A DNA stretch of 64,000 nucleotides from Lujinxingia vulgaris (GTDB taxonomy: Bacteria > Myxococcota_A > Bradymonadia > Bradymonadales > Bradymonadaceae), in NCBI RefSeq assembly GCF_007997005.1, contig NZ_VOSL01000059.1, forward strand, positions 1 through 64,000. The letters are read 5' to 3'. The notes beneath the pieces were generated by a model, which ran no database searches, was not told where the DNA came from, and worked only from the letters and a program-made list of their open reading frames with translations. Shown one piece after another: positions 18,274-27,627 of the stretch (its first letter is position 1; every line of letters starts with the position of its first letter). Made by a program: the position numbers and the translations under genes.

Positions 18274-19097
18274 GCACTGCCCCTCCCACAACGCCGCCGA
18301 CCGCCGGCGCGCCGCGTCGCTGGCGCCGCCCCCCGCATATCGCCAACCCGCGCACCCGCTGGGCGCTTTACATCGGCGCGAGCCTCTACCTGCTGTGGGC
18401 GCTCTCATCGGTCGAGGTCGACGTCGGGCGCCTCTTTGAAGGCATGACCCGTGCGCGCACCTTCTTTGCTGCCGCGCTCTCGCCCGACTTCTTTACGCGC
18501 TGGAGCGACATCCGCGCCGGCATCCTGGAGAGCCTCACGATGACGGTGGTGGCCACCGTGGCCGGCATCGCGCTTTCGGTGCCCCTGGGTCTGGGCGCGG
18601 CGCGCAACCTGGCCAGCCGCCCGGTCTACCTGGTCTGCCGCGCGATTCTTGCCGGCACGCGCGCCTTTCACGAGATCATCCTGGCGATCATGCTCGTGGC
18701 GATGTTCGGCTTCGGCCCCTTTGCCGGCGTGGTCACCCTGGTCGTCTCCACCATCGGCTTTTTAGGCAAGCTCATCGCCGAAGACATTGAGGCCATTCAG
18801 TGGAACGCCGTCGAAGCCGTGGAATCCGCCGGGGCCTCCTGGCTGCAGCGGGTCGTCTACGCGGTGCTTCCGCAGATCATGCCGCGTTTTATCGGCCTCT
18901 CGCTCTACCGCCTGGACATCAACTTCCGCGAGTCGGCTGTCATCGGCATCGTCGGCGCCGGCGGCATCGGCGCGACGCTGACCACGGCCTTTGATCGCTA
19001 CGAGTTTGAGGCCGTCTCGGCCATCTTGATCCTCATCATCACCACCGTCTTTATCGCCGAGTACATCGCCGGCGCCATCCGTCGAAAGGTTCTGTGA
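18270..19097 (+). CDS. phnE: Phosphonate ABC transporter permease 1
   Basis: The start is GTG in a GTGA overlap with the phnC stop. Inner-membrane permease of the PhnE type, about six helices, with the binding-protein-dependent transport motif around [20 protein letters not shown] and [14 protein letters not shown]. It pairs with the second permease to form the channel. Confidence 0.95.
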   Translation: MSTAPPTTPPTAGAPRRWRRPPHIANPRTRWALYIGASLYLLWALSSVEVDVGRLFEGMTRARTFFAAALSPDFFTRWSDIRAGILESLTMTVVATVAGIALSVPLGLGAARNLASRPVYLVCRAILAGTRAFHEIILAIMLVAMFGFGPFAGVVTLVVSTIGFLGKLIAEDIEAIQWNAVEAVESAGASWLQRVVYAVLPQIMPRFIGLSLYRLDINFRESAVIGIVGAGGIGATLTTAFDRYEFEAVSAILILIITTVFIAEYIAGAIRRKVL

Positions 19098-19912
19098 TGC
19101 CCGTTGAGCAGCAAGGCGATACCCGCATCTGGCGCCGCCGTGACCGCAAAGCCGCCTGGCAGCATTTTGGCGTCACCCTGGCCGTGGCCGCGCTGGTGGT
19201 CTTCTGCGCAAAGATCATCAGCGATCAGACCACCTGGGAGTTTGTGGGCTCGGCGCCGATGCAAGGCGCGGACCTCGCCATGCGCATGTGGCCCCCGCAA
19301 CTCGGCTACATCGCCGAGCTCTGGGGACCGGTGGTCGACACCATCCACATCGCCACCCTGGGCACCATCCTGGGCGTGATGATCGCCTCGCCACTGGCCT
19401 TTCTGGCGGCGAATAACACCACCCCCTCAAAGGTCTTCGTGCGTCCGGTGGCGCTGGCGCTGCTGGTGACCTCGCGCTCGGTGAACTCGATCATCTGGGC
19501 GCTGATGCTGGTGGTGATCTTCGGCCCGGGGATGCTCAGCGGCATCATCGCCATCGCGCTGCGATCGGTGGGTTTTTGCGGCAAACTGCTCTACGAGGCC
19601 ATCGAGGAGATCGACGCCCACACCGTCGAAGCCGTCTCCTCCACCGGCGCGAGCCGCCTTCAGGTGCTCACCTTCGGCGTGATTCCGCAGATCGCCCCGG
19701 CCTTCGCCGGCATCTCGGTCTACCGCTGGGATATCAACATCCGCGAGGCCACCGTGCTGGGGCTCGTCGGTGCCGGCGGCATCGGGATGGCCCTTCAGGG
19801 CGCCATCGACACCCTGGCCTGGAGCCGGGTCAGCGTGATCTTCCTGGTGATCCTGGCCACGGTCGTGCTCTCGGAGTGGGTCTCGGCCAAAGCGCGCGCG
19901 GCGGTGATCTGA
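19097..19912 (+). CDS. phnE: Phosphonate ABC transporter permease 2
   Basis: ATG 19097 shares one base with the preceding stop (TGATG); a GTG three bases earlier is also possible. The sequence is paralogous to permease 1 (EAVSSTGASRLQVLTFGVIP, EATVLGLVGAGGIGMAL) and has the same topology. Two separate permease genes, as in other phnDCEE operons, suggest a heterodimeric channel. An N-terminal basic stretch precedes the first helix. Confidence 0.95.
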   Translation: MPVEQQGDTRIWRRRDRKAAWQHFGVTLAVAALVVFCAKIISDQTTWEFVGSAPMQGADLAMRMWPPQLGYIAELWGPVVDTIHIATLGTILGVMIASPLAFLAANNTTPSKVFVRPVALALLVTSRSVNSIIWALMLVVIFGPGMLSGIIAIALRSVGFCGKLLYEAIEEIDAHTVEAVSSTGASRLQVLTFGVIPQIAPAFAGISVYRWDINIREATVLGLVGAGGIGMALQGAIDTLAWSRVSVIFLVILATVVLSEWVSAKARAAVI

Positions 19913-19971
19913 GTCCCGTGAGGAGCATCCCCTGGCCCCTTCCCACAGGTTCTCCACAGCCCGGCCTCCCC

Positions 19972-20346
19972 ATGCTCATGATTCGCGCAGCCCTTCTATC
20001 TGCCCTGATGCTCGTCGCCTGCGACTCCCCCTCGTCACAACAACGCGCGACAACCTCCCCATCCGAACCAGCCGCCCCCACCCAAACACCGGCCGTCGCA
20101 GAGCCCGCAACGCTACGCGCCACCCCCGACACCGACCTGCGCGTCGGCCAGAACGTCGACGTCTGCTGGGAGGCTCCGGGCCGCTCCGACTGCATTTTCT
20201 CCATCCTGCATGCCAGCGGTGAGGGCGACTTCGGCGATGTAGCCGCCAGCGGATGTCGCCCGGTCATCGTGGAGCGCACCACGCTCATCGAGCTCTTCTG
20301 CGGCACCACCACCCACGCCCTGCTGCAACTCGACGCCACAGAGTGA
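19972..20346 (+). CDS. Small secreted lipoprotein
   Basis: A 124-residue frame starts at ATG 19972 (or 19978) with the signal LLSALMLVAC and a Ser/Thr/Pro linker. The mature part is ~75 residues with four Cys (DVCWEAPGRSDCIF, SGCRPVIV, IELFCGTT), suggesting two disulphides. No family is recognised. It is 60 bp behind phnE2 and could be read from the same transcript, but a functional link is not evident. Confidence 0.6.
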   Translation: MLMIRAALLSALMLVACDSPSSQQRATTSPSEPAAPTQTPAVAEPATLRATPDTDLRVGQNVDVCWEAPGRSDCIFSILHASGEGDFGDVAASGCRPVIVERTTLIELFCGTTTHALLQLDATE

Positions 20347-20352
20347 CGTTTT

Positions 20353-20484
20353 ACCCGCATAAACACGGGACCTCCCGCGACCCTCGGTCACCTCGCACCC
20401 GCATAAACACGGGGCCTCCCGCGACCCTCGGTCACCTCGCACCCGCATAAACACCGGACCTCCCGCGACCCTCGGTCACCTCGC
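20353..20484. repeat. Composite 44-bp tandem repeat carrying the TGACC-type core
   Basis: Three near-identical 44-bp units start at 20353, 20397 and 20441. Each joins ACCCGCATAAACACGGGACC to CTCCCGCGACCCTCGGTCAC. The leading part holds its own short inverted repeat (CCCG...CGGG), so each unit contains two hairpin-prone segments. Confidence 0.9.
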
Positions 20485-20513
20485 ACCTTCCCCCGGCACA
20501 CGAACCCCATACC

Positions 20514-20592
20514 CCCACACGAACCTCCCCACATCGCGAACCCCGGCGCCCCACAACCACACAACCTCATAACCTCATAACTACATAACCAC
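20514..20592. repeat. C/A-rich module repeat, copy 1
   Basis: First copy of a family recurring five more times further on: ACGAACCTCCCCACATCGCG followed by AACCCCGGCGCCCCACAACC and a tail of AACCTCATAACC-like units. It is strongly strand-asymmetric (few G outside the GGCGCC). Confidence 0.75.
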
Positions 20593-20657
20593 ACCACGCG
20601 CCCCCCCGAACCCACGCGGCGACTCCCCACATCGCGCCCCCCCCCACGCCCCGCACC

Positions 20658-21536
20658 TTACTCCTCCAGCTCCACCCACCGCACATCAAACTCGAGTTCC
20701 ACATCGATCGTCGGCGAACACTCGCTCCCGCAGATCCCACTCTGGCAAAAGAGCGTAAACGCAGCGCTCCCGGCGATCGTCTGAGCAGCCTCATCGAACG
20801 CGCTGATATTCGCCATCGTCGAAGCGTTGTACGAGCAGGTGGTGCCCCCGACGTTCTCGATAAGACCGGCCTCCAGGGGCTGTTCCACAGGCACCTCGCT
20901 CCCGGCCTCGGGAAGATCCATGCCGAAGGTGATCGCGTTGAGCGAGCTTGAAACAAAGAGCCGCCCGAACGAGAGCTCCGCCCGAACCGCCGGCGCATCC
21001 CCGCTGACCGTCTGAGGCTCCCCTCCGTAGAGCGACATCGTCACGCTTCCCCCGGAGACCTCCGGCTCCTCCACCGGCTCCTCAACGCTCAGGCAATCTT
21101 CCGCGCACCCCTCCTCCCCGTCACAGACTTCGCCGAACTCCACCCTGCCGTTGCCGCACTCCGGCGCATTGCTCAGACAGGCCGGTCCGCTCTCGTCTTC
21201 GGTCTGCTGGCAGGTGTAGCCCGGCGCGCAGCTCTCCACACAGAGTCGGCTGCAGTACGAGCCGCCGAGCTCCTGATGGGAGACGCAGACGCCCCCTTCA
21301 CACGCGTCGCTGACATCGATGCAGGTCGAGAGGTTGCAGATCAGATCGCAGGGCTGCCCCAGATCGCCGGGCTCCTCCTGCGGATCCTCGAAAAGCCCGC
21401 CATCGCCTGAATCTACGCCAGCGTCGACCTCTCCCACGTCATTTGAAGCGCGACGGTTGGTGTCGTCGCCGGAGCACGCCCCTCCCAGGCCCATTGCCAC
21501 CACTGCGAACCACACAAACCGACCTGTTCCTTTCAT
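20658..21536 (-). CDS. Cysteine-rich lipoprotein with Myxo/DUF4215-like repeat
   Basis: ATG 21536 is chosen because GCGAGG lies just upstream and the signal (VVAMGLGGAC) then starts near the N-terminus. After an acidic linker come many Cys (CDLICNLSTCIDV, CSRLCVESCAPGYTC, CGNGRVEFGEVCDGEEGC). The last matches the DUF4215/Myxococcus cysteine-rich repeat pattern CGNG..E.GE.CD. The C-terminal ~150 residues (SVTMSLYGGEP..., then four more Cys) are not recognised. It is an extracellular, disulphide-stabilised protein of unknown role, convergent with phnDCEE and divergent from marC. Confidence 0.75.
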   Translation of the reverse strand: MKGTGRFVWFAVVAMGLGGACSGDDTNRRASNDVGEVDAGVDSGDGGLFEDPQEEPGDLGQPCDLICNLSTCIDVSDACEGGVCVSHQELGGSYCSRLCVESCAPGYTCQQTEDESGPACLSNAPECGNGRVEFGEVCDGEEGCAEDCLSVEEPVEEPEVSGGSVTMSLYGGEPQTVSGDAPAVRAELSFGRLFVSSSLNAITFGMDLPEAGSEVPVEQPLEAGLIENVGGTTCSYNASTMANISAFDEAAQTIAGSAAFTLFCQSGICGSECSPTIDVELEFDVRWVELEE

Positions 21537-21732
21537 CACCATCCTCGCTCGCCAGTATTCACCCGGTCGCGGACAACCTGCCCGACGCGACATCACTCCA
21601 ATGGGGCATACCGTAGCTGCTCGCCAGGCCCACCACAACCGCCCCGCCGACTTGTTCGGGCGTCCTAACGCCCCACCTTTAGAGGAGCCCCCTGACACGA
21701 ACGCTCATCACCCATCGCGGCGCGAGGTTGTC

Positions 21733-22446
21733 TTGGACACCATACTGCAGGGCATCATCACGATGATCTCGCTGGTCAACCCGCTGGTGTGTCTGGCGAT
21801 GTTTGCCAACATCGAGCAGGACCAACCTCGGGAAACACAGCTGAAAGACGCCGCCCAGGTCGCGCTTGCCACCGTGGTGATCCTCGCCGGGGCCGCCCTC
21901 CTGGGCACGCGCATCCTGGAGATGTTCGGCGTCTCCATCGACGCCTTCTCGGTGACCGGCGGCGCGGTGCTGGTCGGCATCGGCGCGGCGATGCTGGGCG
22001 GGCGTCAGACCCCCACCAACCCCGACCCCGCGCAGAAGACCGGGGCTCACTCCTCGCCAGAGCCCGCCGAGCCTGACTCCGAGCGCGCGATTCACCAGGC
22101 CTCGCTCACTCCCCTGATCCTTTTCTCAGCCGGCCCCGGCCCCATCACCGGCGTCATCACCCTGGCAGCACAAAGCCAACAGACCCTACCCCTGACGGCC
22201 TTGATCGCCGTCGGAGTGACCTGCGCCCTGCTCTGGATCACGCTCTTTGTACCGGCCAGGAAGGCCCCCTCAAAAAGCAGCCCCGCCGGCGAAGGTGCCC
22301 CTGTCGACACCTCCCCCGCCAAGGAGGACGAGTCGTCGAGCTTTTACCGCGACATCGGCACCCGTTTTATGGGCCTGATCGTGGTCGCCATGGGCGTGCA
22401 GATCGCACTGACCGGCATCAAAGGTTTTTTCGAGATCGGCACGTAA
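21733..22446 (+). CDS. MarC-family inner-membrane protein
   Basis: The conserved part begins at TTG 21733 (GCGAGG six bases upstream); the frame is open further 5' but there it is antisense to the lipoprotein gene and proline-rich. About six helices, with MarC/UPF0056 signatures ISLVNPLVCLAMF, FGVSIDAFSVTGGAVLVGIGA and the SAGPGPITGVITLA segment. Between helices 3 and 4 there is a ~45-residue hydrophilic loop and between 5 and 6 another, both longer than usual. Function of MarC proteins is unknown despite the multiple-antibiotic-resistance name. Confidence 0.85.
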   Translation: MDTILQGIITMISLVNPLVCLAMFANIEQDQPRETQLKDAAQVALATVVILAGAALLGTRILEMFGVSIDAFSVTGGAVLVGIGAAMLGGRQTPTNPDPAQKTGAHSSPEPAEPDSERAIHQASLTPLILFSAGPGPITGVITLAAQSQQTLPLTALIAVGVTCALLWITLFVPARKAPSKSSPAGEGAPVDTSPAKEDESSSFYRDIGTRFMGLIVVAMGVQIALTGIKGFFEIGT

Positions 22447-22461
22447 TCACGCACCTTCGAC

Positions 22462-22662
22462 CGACCCTCGGTCACTCCGACCGACCCTCGGTCACTCCCA
22501 CCGACCCTCGGTCACTCCCACCGACCCTCGGTCACTCCGACCGACCCTCGACACCCGCACAATCACACGGCTTCGACCGACCCTCGGTCACTCCGACCGA
22601 CCCTCGGTCACTCCGATCGATTTTTGATCACTTCGACCCTCGGTCACCTCGACCCACGGTCA
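22462..22662. repeat. TGACC-type array, 20-bp period with decayed members
   Basis: Units CCGACCCTCGGTCACTC(C/CA) at 20-bp spacing, five in a row, then two more, then diverged copies (GATCGATTTTTGATCAC and GACCCACGGTCAC). The decayed copies keep their own dyad symmetry, as if the palindrome rather than the sequence were conserved. It sits behind the MarC gene. Confidence 0.93.
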
Positions 22663-22789
22663 CTCCGACCCACCCTCAATCGCCCCCCTCTTTTCAAACC
22701 TCCGCGAATCTCCTAACCTCCCCCCAACCTTCGAGCCAGACCGACCCGGGGAGCTTTGATTGACCCTCCCCACCTGCGGGGAGAACGCC

Positions 22790-24166
22790 GTGCACCCGAA
22801 CCCTACTCAAAGCCACCATCGCCTCGCGCTGCGCCTCAGCGCCCTGCTCACCGCCTGTGCACTCAGCGCATGCAGCGGTGACGACGCCCCCGGGCAAACA
22901 CCCTCACCCGACACCGGAGAGCACCAGGACGCCGACGCACCTTCGCCCGACGCAGATGCGCACGACTCAGACCCGCCCGACACTCAGACGCCTGATGTCG
23001 ACGACGGTGAGGATAGCGGCGACGCAGCGCAGCCTGACCCCGAAGACCCGCGCGTGACCATGGACGACTTCAGCTTCGTGGGCGCATTTCGCGTGCCTGC
23101 GAGCCGGTTTGGTGCCTCCTCAATGAACTTCTCCCAGGGACCAATCGCGCTGCACCCGGAACGCAACTCGGTCTTTCTGGTCGGCCATAACTACGACCAG
23201 GCCATCGCCGAGTTTACCATTCCCGACCTGGTCAACAGCTCCGTGCTCACCGAGCTCAACACCGCCGAGAGGCCGGTCCAGAGATTTGCCAGCGTACTCG
23301 ACCGTCTGGACAACCCCCAGAGGCTCGATCGACTCGGCGGCATGGCCTTTTTGGAGGATGGCGAGGGTTATGATCTCCTGGTTCACGCCTGGCAGTACTA
23401 CGACGCCCCGGCTGACAAAACCCACACCACGCTGATGCTGCGCGACCCCGACGACCTGGAGGGCTCCGCCGTAGACGGCTTCTATGAGCTCGAAGGCCGC
23501 GCGCACACCAACGGCTGGGTCACCCCCATCCCCGAAGCGCTGCAGCAGGAGCTGGGCGCCACGCACCTGACCGGCTCCTCGGGCGGCTACCCCATTCACA
23601 GCCGCGCGAGCATCGGCCCCACCTTCTTCACCTTCGAGCCGGCGGCGTTCACCGCCCCACCCTCCGAGGAGATCCCGACCGAGGCGCTGTTGGACTACAG
23701 CCTGGCAAACCCGCTCCACCATGACCTCAACAACGACCAGGGCGACAACGACATCTGGACGCACCTCTCACGAGCCACCTTCGGATTCATCCCACCCGGC
23801 TCGCGTACCTACCTCGTGATCGGGAAGTCCGGCGGTCATCAGAGCGGTGTCTGCTACAAGTGCATCCCGGAAGGCCGCACCTCCACATGTGCGGGAAACT
23901 GCGCGCGCGACGCCACCGACTACGCGACGTTCTTCTGGGCCTTCGACATCGACGACCTGCTCGACGTCAAGGCCGGGGAAAAATTGCCGCATGAGGTGCG
24001 CCCCTTCGCTTACGGACCCTTTGAGATCCCCTTTAGCACCAACTCCATCGGGGGCGGCGCCTTCGACTCCGAACGCGGCCTGCTCTACCTCACCGCCCAG
24101 CGGGCCGACCGCGAACGCGAGTTCTTAAATCCACCGGTGATCATGGTCTACTCCTACGACCGCTGA
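22790..24166 (+). CDS. Secreted lipoprotein, tandem paralog 1
   Basis: GTG 22790 (GGGGAG seven bases upstream) is chosen because it aligns with the start of the next gene: both then have ~28-residue signals ending LSAC. An Asp/Pro-rich linker of ~70 residues precedes a ~350-residue globular domain shared almost along its full length with the following gene (DDFSFVGAFRVPA, GPIALHPERNSVFLVGH, LMLRDPDDLEGSAVDGFYE, TYLVIGKSGGHQSGVCYKC). Six-bladed or similar beta-propeller architecture is possible from the repeated aromatic/Gly pattern but not proven. Four Cys sit in CYKCIPEGRTSTCAGNC. No known family. Confidence 0.8.
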   Translation: MHPNPTQSHHRLALRLSALLTACALSACSGDDAPGQTPSPDTGEHQDADAPSPDADAHDSDPPDTQTPDVDDGEDSGDAAQPDPEDPRVTMDDFSFVGAFRVPASRFGASSMNFSQGPIALHPERNSVFLVGHNYDQAIAEFTIPDLVNSSVLTELNTAERPVQRFASVLDRLDNPQRLDRLGGMAFLEDGEGYDLLVHAWQYYDAPADKTHTTLMLRDPDDLEGSAVDGFYELEGRAHTNGWVTPIPEALQQELGATHLTGSSGGYPIHSRASIGPTFFTFEPAAFTAPPSEEIPTEALLDYSLANPLHHDLNNDQGDNDIWTHLSRATFGFIPPGSRTYLVIGKSGGHQSGVCYKCIPEGRTSTCAGNCARDATDYATFFWAFDIDDLLDVKAGEKLPHEVRPFAYGPFEIPFSTNSIGGGAFDSERGLLYLTAQRADREREFLNPPVIMVYSYDR

Positions 24167-24348
24167 GCGCCCTTCACCGCGCACCCGAAAGCGGCCGGCC
24201 GCATGAACAAAGGACCTCCGGCGACCCTGGGTCAGCTCACCACGGCCTGCTCCCGGCGCGTTTCCATCTCGTGAGCCGCGCCGCGTTCGCAACGCCCTGA
24301 GCCCCCATGCCCCTGTTCTACGCCCCCCAGACTGCCGGGAGAGTGATC

Positions 24349-25731
24349 ATGCGCCCCGTTCCATCGCAGAATCGTCACATCCTCGCCCTGCTCCTTGCCT
24401 CCCTGCTTACCGCCTCCACGCTCTCTGCGTGCAACGGTGACAACGACCCTGCACACGATCGGTCGCCGGACACCGGTAGCCTCCAGGACACCGAGAGCAC
24501 CTCACCGGATGCAGAAACGCCTGACACCGAAGAAGACGTCGAAGAAAATGTCGAACAAGATGTCAACGATAGTGGCCAGGACGCGCAACAACCCGACCCG
24601 GACGATGCGCGCGTCACCCCCGACGACTTCAACTTCGTCGGGGCTTTTCGCGTTCCGGCCGGTGAGTTCGGCAACTCCTCGATGAACTACTCCGAAGGCC
24701 CCATTGCGCTGCACCCCGAGCGTCCTTCGGTCTTTCTTGTGGGCCACACCTACCAGCAGGCCATCGCCGAGTTCACGATCCCCGAGCTCGTCGACAGCGC
24801 CGTGGTCGCCGAACTCAACATGGCCCAGGCGCCGTTGCAGGGCTTTGCCAGCGTGCTTAACCGGGCGGAGAACCCCCAGTCGATCGACCGCATCGGCGGC
24901 CTGGCCTTCATCGAAGATGGCGAAGGCCAAGGCTACGATCTCCTCATTCACGCGTACGAATATTACGACGCCCCGGCCGACAACACCCACACCACGTTAA
25001 TGCTGCGCGACCCCGACGATCTGGAGGGCTCGGCGGTGGACGGATACTATGAATTCGAAGGCCGCGCGCACGCCAATGGCTGGGTCATGCCCATCCCCGA
25101 AGAGCTGCAGGCGGAGCTCGGCGCCACGCATCTGACCGGATCCTCGGGCGGCATCCCCATTCACGGCCGCGCGAGCATCGGCCCCTCCTTCTTCACCTTC
25201 GACCCGGCGGCCCTGACCGCGCCCCCCTCCGATAAGGTGCCCACCGAAGCGCTGATGGACTTCAGCCTCACCCATCCCTTGCACGAGGACATGAACAACA
25301 CCGACGGCACAAACGACATCTGGACACACCTCTCACGGGCCACCTTCGGGTTTATCCCGCCGGGATCGCGCACGTATCTGGTCATCGGCCACTCCGGCGG
25401 CCACGAGACCGGCGTCTGCTACAAATGCACCCCCGAGGGGGGTAGCTCCAACTGCGGCGGTTATTGCGCCAACAACGTCACCGACTACAGCCCCTTCTTC
25501 TGGGCCTTCGACATCGACGATCTGCTCGAGGTCAAAGCTGGCGAGAAGCTCCCTCATGAGGTGCGCCCCGTTGCCCACGGCCCCTTGGAGATCCCCTTTA
25601 ACACCAACACCATCGGCGGTGGCGCCTTCGACGCCGAGCGCGGCCTGCTCTACCTCACCGCCCAGCGGGCCGACCGTGAGGGCACCTACTCCAACCCGCC
25701 GGTGATCATGGTCTACGAGCTCGACCGCTGA
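24349..25731 (+). CDS. Secreted lipoprotein, tandem paralog 2
   Basis: ATG 24349 follows GGGAGAG. The layout is the same as the preceding gene, with about three quarters of positions identical in the globular domain and a diverged acidic linker. The Cys cluster (CYKCTPEGGSSNCGGYC) and the WAFDIDDLL motif are conserved. The gap of ~180 bp carries a single decayed TGACC-type repeat. Head-to-tail duplication followed by linker divergence is the likely history. Confidence 0.82.
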   Translation: MRPVPSQNRHILALLLASLLTASTLSACNGDNDPAHDRSPDTGSLQDTESTSPDAETPDTEEDVEENVEQDVNDSGQDAQQPDPDDARVTPDDFNFVGAFRVPAGEFGNSSMNYSEGPIALHPERPSVFLVGHTYQQAIAEFTIPELVDSAVVAELNMAQAPLQGFASVLNRAENPQSIDRIGGLAFIEDGEGQGYDLLIHAYEYYDAPADNTHTTLMLRDPDDLEGSAVDGYYEFEGRAHANGWVMPIPEELQAELGATHLTGSSGGIPIHGRASIGPSFFTFDPAALTAPPSDKVPTEALMDFSLTHPLHEDMNNTDGTNDIWTHLSRATFGFIPPGSRTYLVIGHSGGHETGVCYKCTPEGGSSNCGGYCANNVTDYSPFFWAFDIDDLLEVKAGEKLPHEVRPVAHGPLEIPFNTNTIGGGAFDAERGLLYLTAQRADREGTYSNPPVIMVYELDR

Positions 25732-25915
25732 CGTTATTCTGCCTCCACGGAGCGCGCGATCGACCGCATCACCCGAGGCCTTCCGCCGACCCTCGGTCAC
25801 CCTGAAGCGCGCCCCCGCGGCTGCCCCTTTTGCTGGACGTCGTTTGCACCCGGGGGACCGCGCGTGATACCCGCAACCCTCTCGTGTTCGTGCACCATTC
25901 TTGCCCGGAGCTGTG

Positions 25916-26452
25916 ATGCTAGCCTGGTTCAAACGCTTCTTCGCCGCGCTCTTTGGGAAACGTCCCGAGCCGCGACAACTGCCCCCGGGGCGCGACGTCA
26001 ACCTGAGCAGCCTGCGCGTCGGCGATGTGGTCGTGCACCTCGATCAGACCTACATCGTCAACCAGCGCATCGTGAATCATGCCAACGGCTTCTTCTGGCA
26101 CGACTACAAGCTCTACGGCGGTGATGACGCCCACATCTGGCTCTCGGTCGAAGATGACGACGAGCTGGAAGTGGCCCTCTACCGTCCGGCCGATCTTACG
26201 CTCAACGAGGAGCCCCCCGAAGAGATCGAGTACCTCGGCCAGCTCTTTCGCCTCACCGAGAAAGGCACCAGCGACGCCAAGATCAGCCGCGAGAGCGGCA
26301 GCGAGACGCGCACCACCGCCTACTCCTGGGACTACGAGGGCGAGGGCGGCAAGCGTCTCAGCGTGCAACGCTGGGGCGAGAGTGAATATGAAGTGATGGT
26401 TGGCGAGCCGGTCAACGCCGCCTCGCTCGATTTGATGGCCCAGCCGGACTGA
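25916..26452 (+). CDS. DUF4178 protein
   Basis: ATG 25916 follows CCGGAG. A 178-residue protein with an N-terminal amphipathic or weak membrane segment (MLAWFKRFFAALFGK), then a DUF4178 domain: VNLSSLRVGDVVVHLDQTYIV and the WHDYKLYGGDDAHIWLSVE segment. It is the first gene of a tight five-gene run ending in an aminopropyltransferase, an association known for DUF4178 and DUF350 proteins. Biochemical role unknown. Confidence 0.8.
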   Translation: MLAWFKRFFAALFGKRPEPRQLPPGRDVNLSSLRVGDVVVHLDQTYIVNQRIVNHANGFFWHDYKLYGGDDAHIWLSVEDDDELEVALYRPADLTLNEEPPEEIEYLGQLFRLTEKGTSDAKISRESGSETRTTAYSWDYEGEGGKRLSVQRWGESEYEVMVGEPVNAASLDLMAQPD

Positions 26453-26456
26453 GACC

Positions 26457-27578
26457 ATGACGATCCGAGACCGCCCACTTATCCCCGCCTTCTTTGCGCT
26501 CTTCTGCCTGGTCGGTGCCATCTACGGCATGATGGGCGAGCGCAAGACGCTGATCTACAACGAGACGGCCAACTTCGCCGAGCTCAACACCCCGCAGAAG
26601 CTCATCGGCCTGGAGCTCGACCCCGAGCGCATGTACACGCTCAACATCCTCTACGCGATGCCCATGCCGGTGAACGGCGCGATGGACGTGGGCGCGGCGG
26701 TGCTCAACAGCGATGGCGAAGAACTTCTGGAGCTCGAAGACTCCTACTGGCGCGAGACCGGCGTCTGGCGCGAAGGTGGCGAGTCGGGCACCTGGGACGA
26801 GCAGAACGCCCGCACGCAGTTTAACTTCCGCGTGCCCGACGCCGGCACCTACAGCCCGCAGATCACGCTATTCAGCGCCCGCGCGGTGCCGGCGGCCGCC
26901 TTCAAGGTTCAGATCCTGCGCAGCAAACCGCGCATTGTGGGTTCCTGGCCCTTCTGGCTGGGGCTGCTCATCTTCATCGGCGTGGCGGCGTATGTGGCCA
27001 ACGGTCGCACCAAAGTCACCCGCAAACACCTTGAGAAGATGGGCTCCGGCTCCAAACTCAAGCTCCGCGGAGAGCTGCTCACCGTGGTCGACGTGCGCGA
27101 GCACCGCGAGCCTGGCGAGGAGACCGGCTACGAGCTCCGGCTGCAAAATCACCGGGGTGAAGAGCACTTCATCGCCATCGAGACCTACGAAGAAGAGTAC
27201 ACCGACAGCGAGGGCGACGACTGCTATCGCAACCACCGCTACATGCTGCACTGGCTCGAACTCAGCCCCGACGAGCTCGCCAGCGTCAGCCAGCAGGCCC
27301 ACAACCAGCGCTGGGTGCGCGTGCGCAACACCACGCTCTCGCTCGACCGCAACAACAGCGGCAGCGGCAGCCTGACCACCCGCTTTGAGGGTGAGACCTA
27401 TCAAAGCAACTACAAAGCCTGGGTTTACTTGCCCTCCCCCTTCCCGCGTATCCACGCCGGCGGCGCCCTCATCCTCGAACACCTCCTCTATGAGGACCGT
27501 GGCGAGCATGAGTGGAGCCTGATGGAGATTTTGACCTGGAAGGATATCGAGATCATCGAGTTAAAGCCCCGCGCCTGA
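26457..27578 (+). CDS. Membrane protein of the DUF4178/DUF350 cluster
   Basis: It starts 4 bp after the DUF4178 gene. A helix at residues ~8-25 anchors the N-terminus; a ~130-residue extracytoplasmic domain follows, then a second helix (~162-180, FWLGLLIFIGVAAYVA) and a C-terminal ~190-residue cytoplasmic domain beginning GSKLKLRGELLTVVDV. That domain has DUF4178-like features (HRYMLHWLELSPDE, W.L.EILTWKDIEII). It may bring a second DUF4178-type domain to the membrane. The specific call is tentative. Confidence 0.6.
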   Translation: MTIRDRPLIPAFFALFCLVGAIYGMMGERKTLIYNETANFAELNTPQKLIGLELDPERMYTLNILYAMPMPVNGAMDVGAAVLNSDGEELLELEDSYWRETGVWREGGESGTWDEQNARTQFNFRVPDAGTYSPQITLFSARAVPAAAFKVQILRSKPRIVGSWPFWLGLLIFIGVAAYVANGRTKVTRKHLEKMGSGSKLKLRGELLTVVDVREHREPGEETGYELRLQNHRGEEHFIAIETYEEEYTDSEGDDCYRNHRYMLHWLELSPDELASVSQQAHNQRWVRVRNTTLSLDRNNSGSGSLTTRFEGETYQSNYKAWVYLPSPFPRIHAGGALILEHLLYEDRGEHEWSLMEILTWKDIEIIELKPRA

Positions 27579-27627
27579 TCGCGCCTGGAGGCTGCCCCCA
27601 TAACCACACGCTGCACGAGGAACCCCC

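Noticed and set aside
16414-19912. Complete phosphonate degradation cluster
   Set aside because: Only the transporter genes are here; no phnG-M, phnX or ptxD is visible in the window.
21319-21732. N-terminal extension of the MarC gene
   Set aside because: The extension is Pro/Ser/Arg-rich and antisense to the Cys-rich lipoprotein; family homology begins at 21733.
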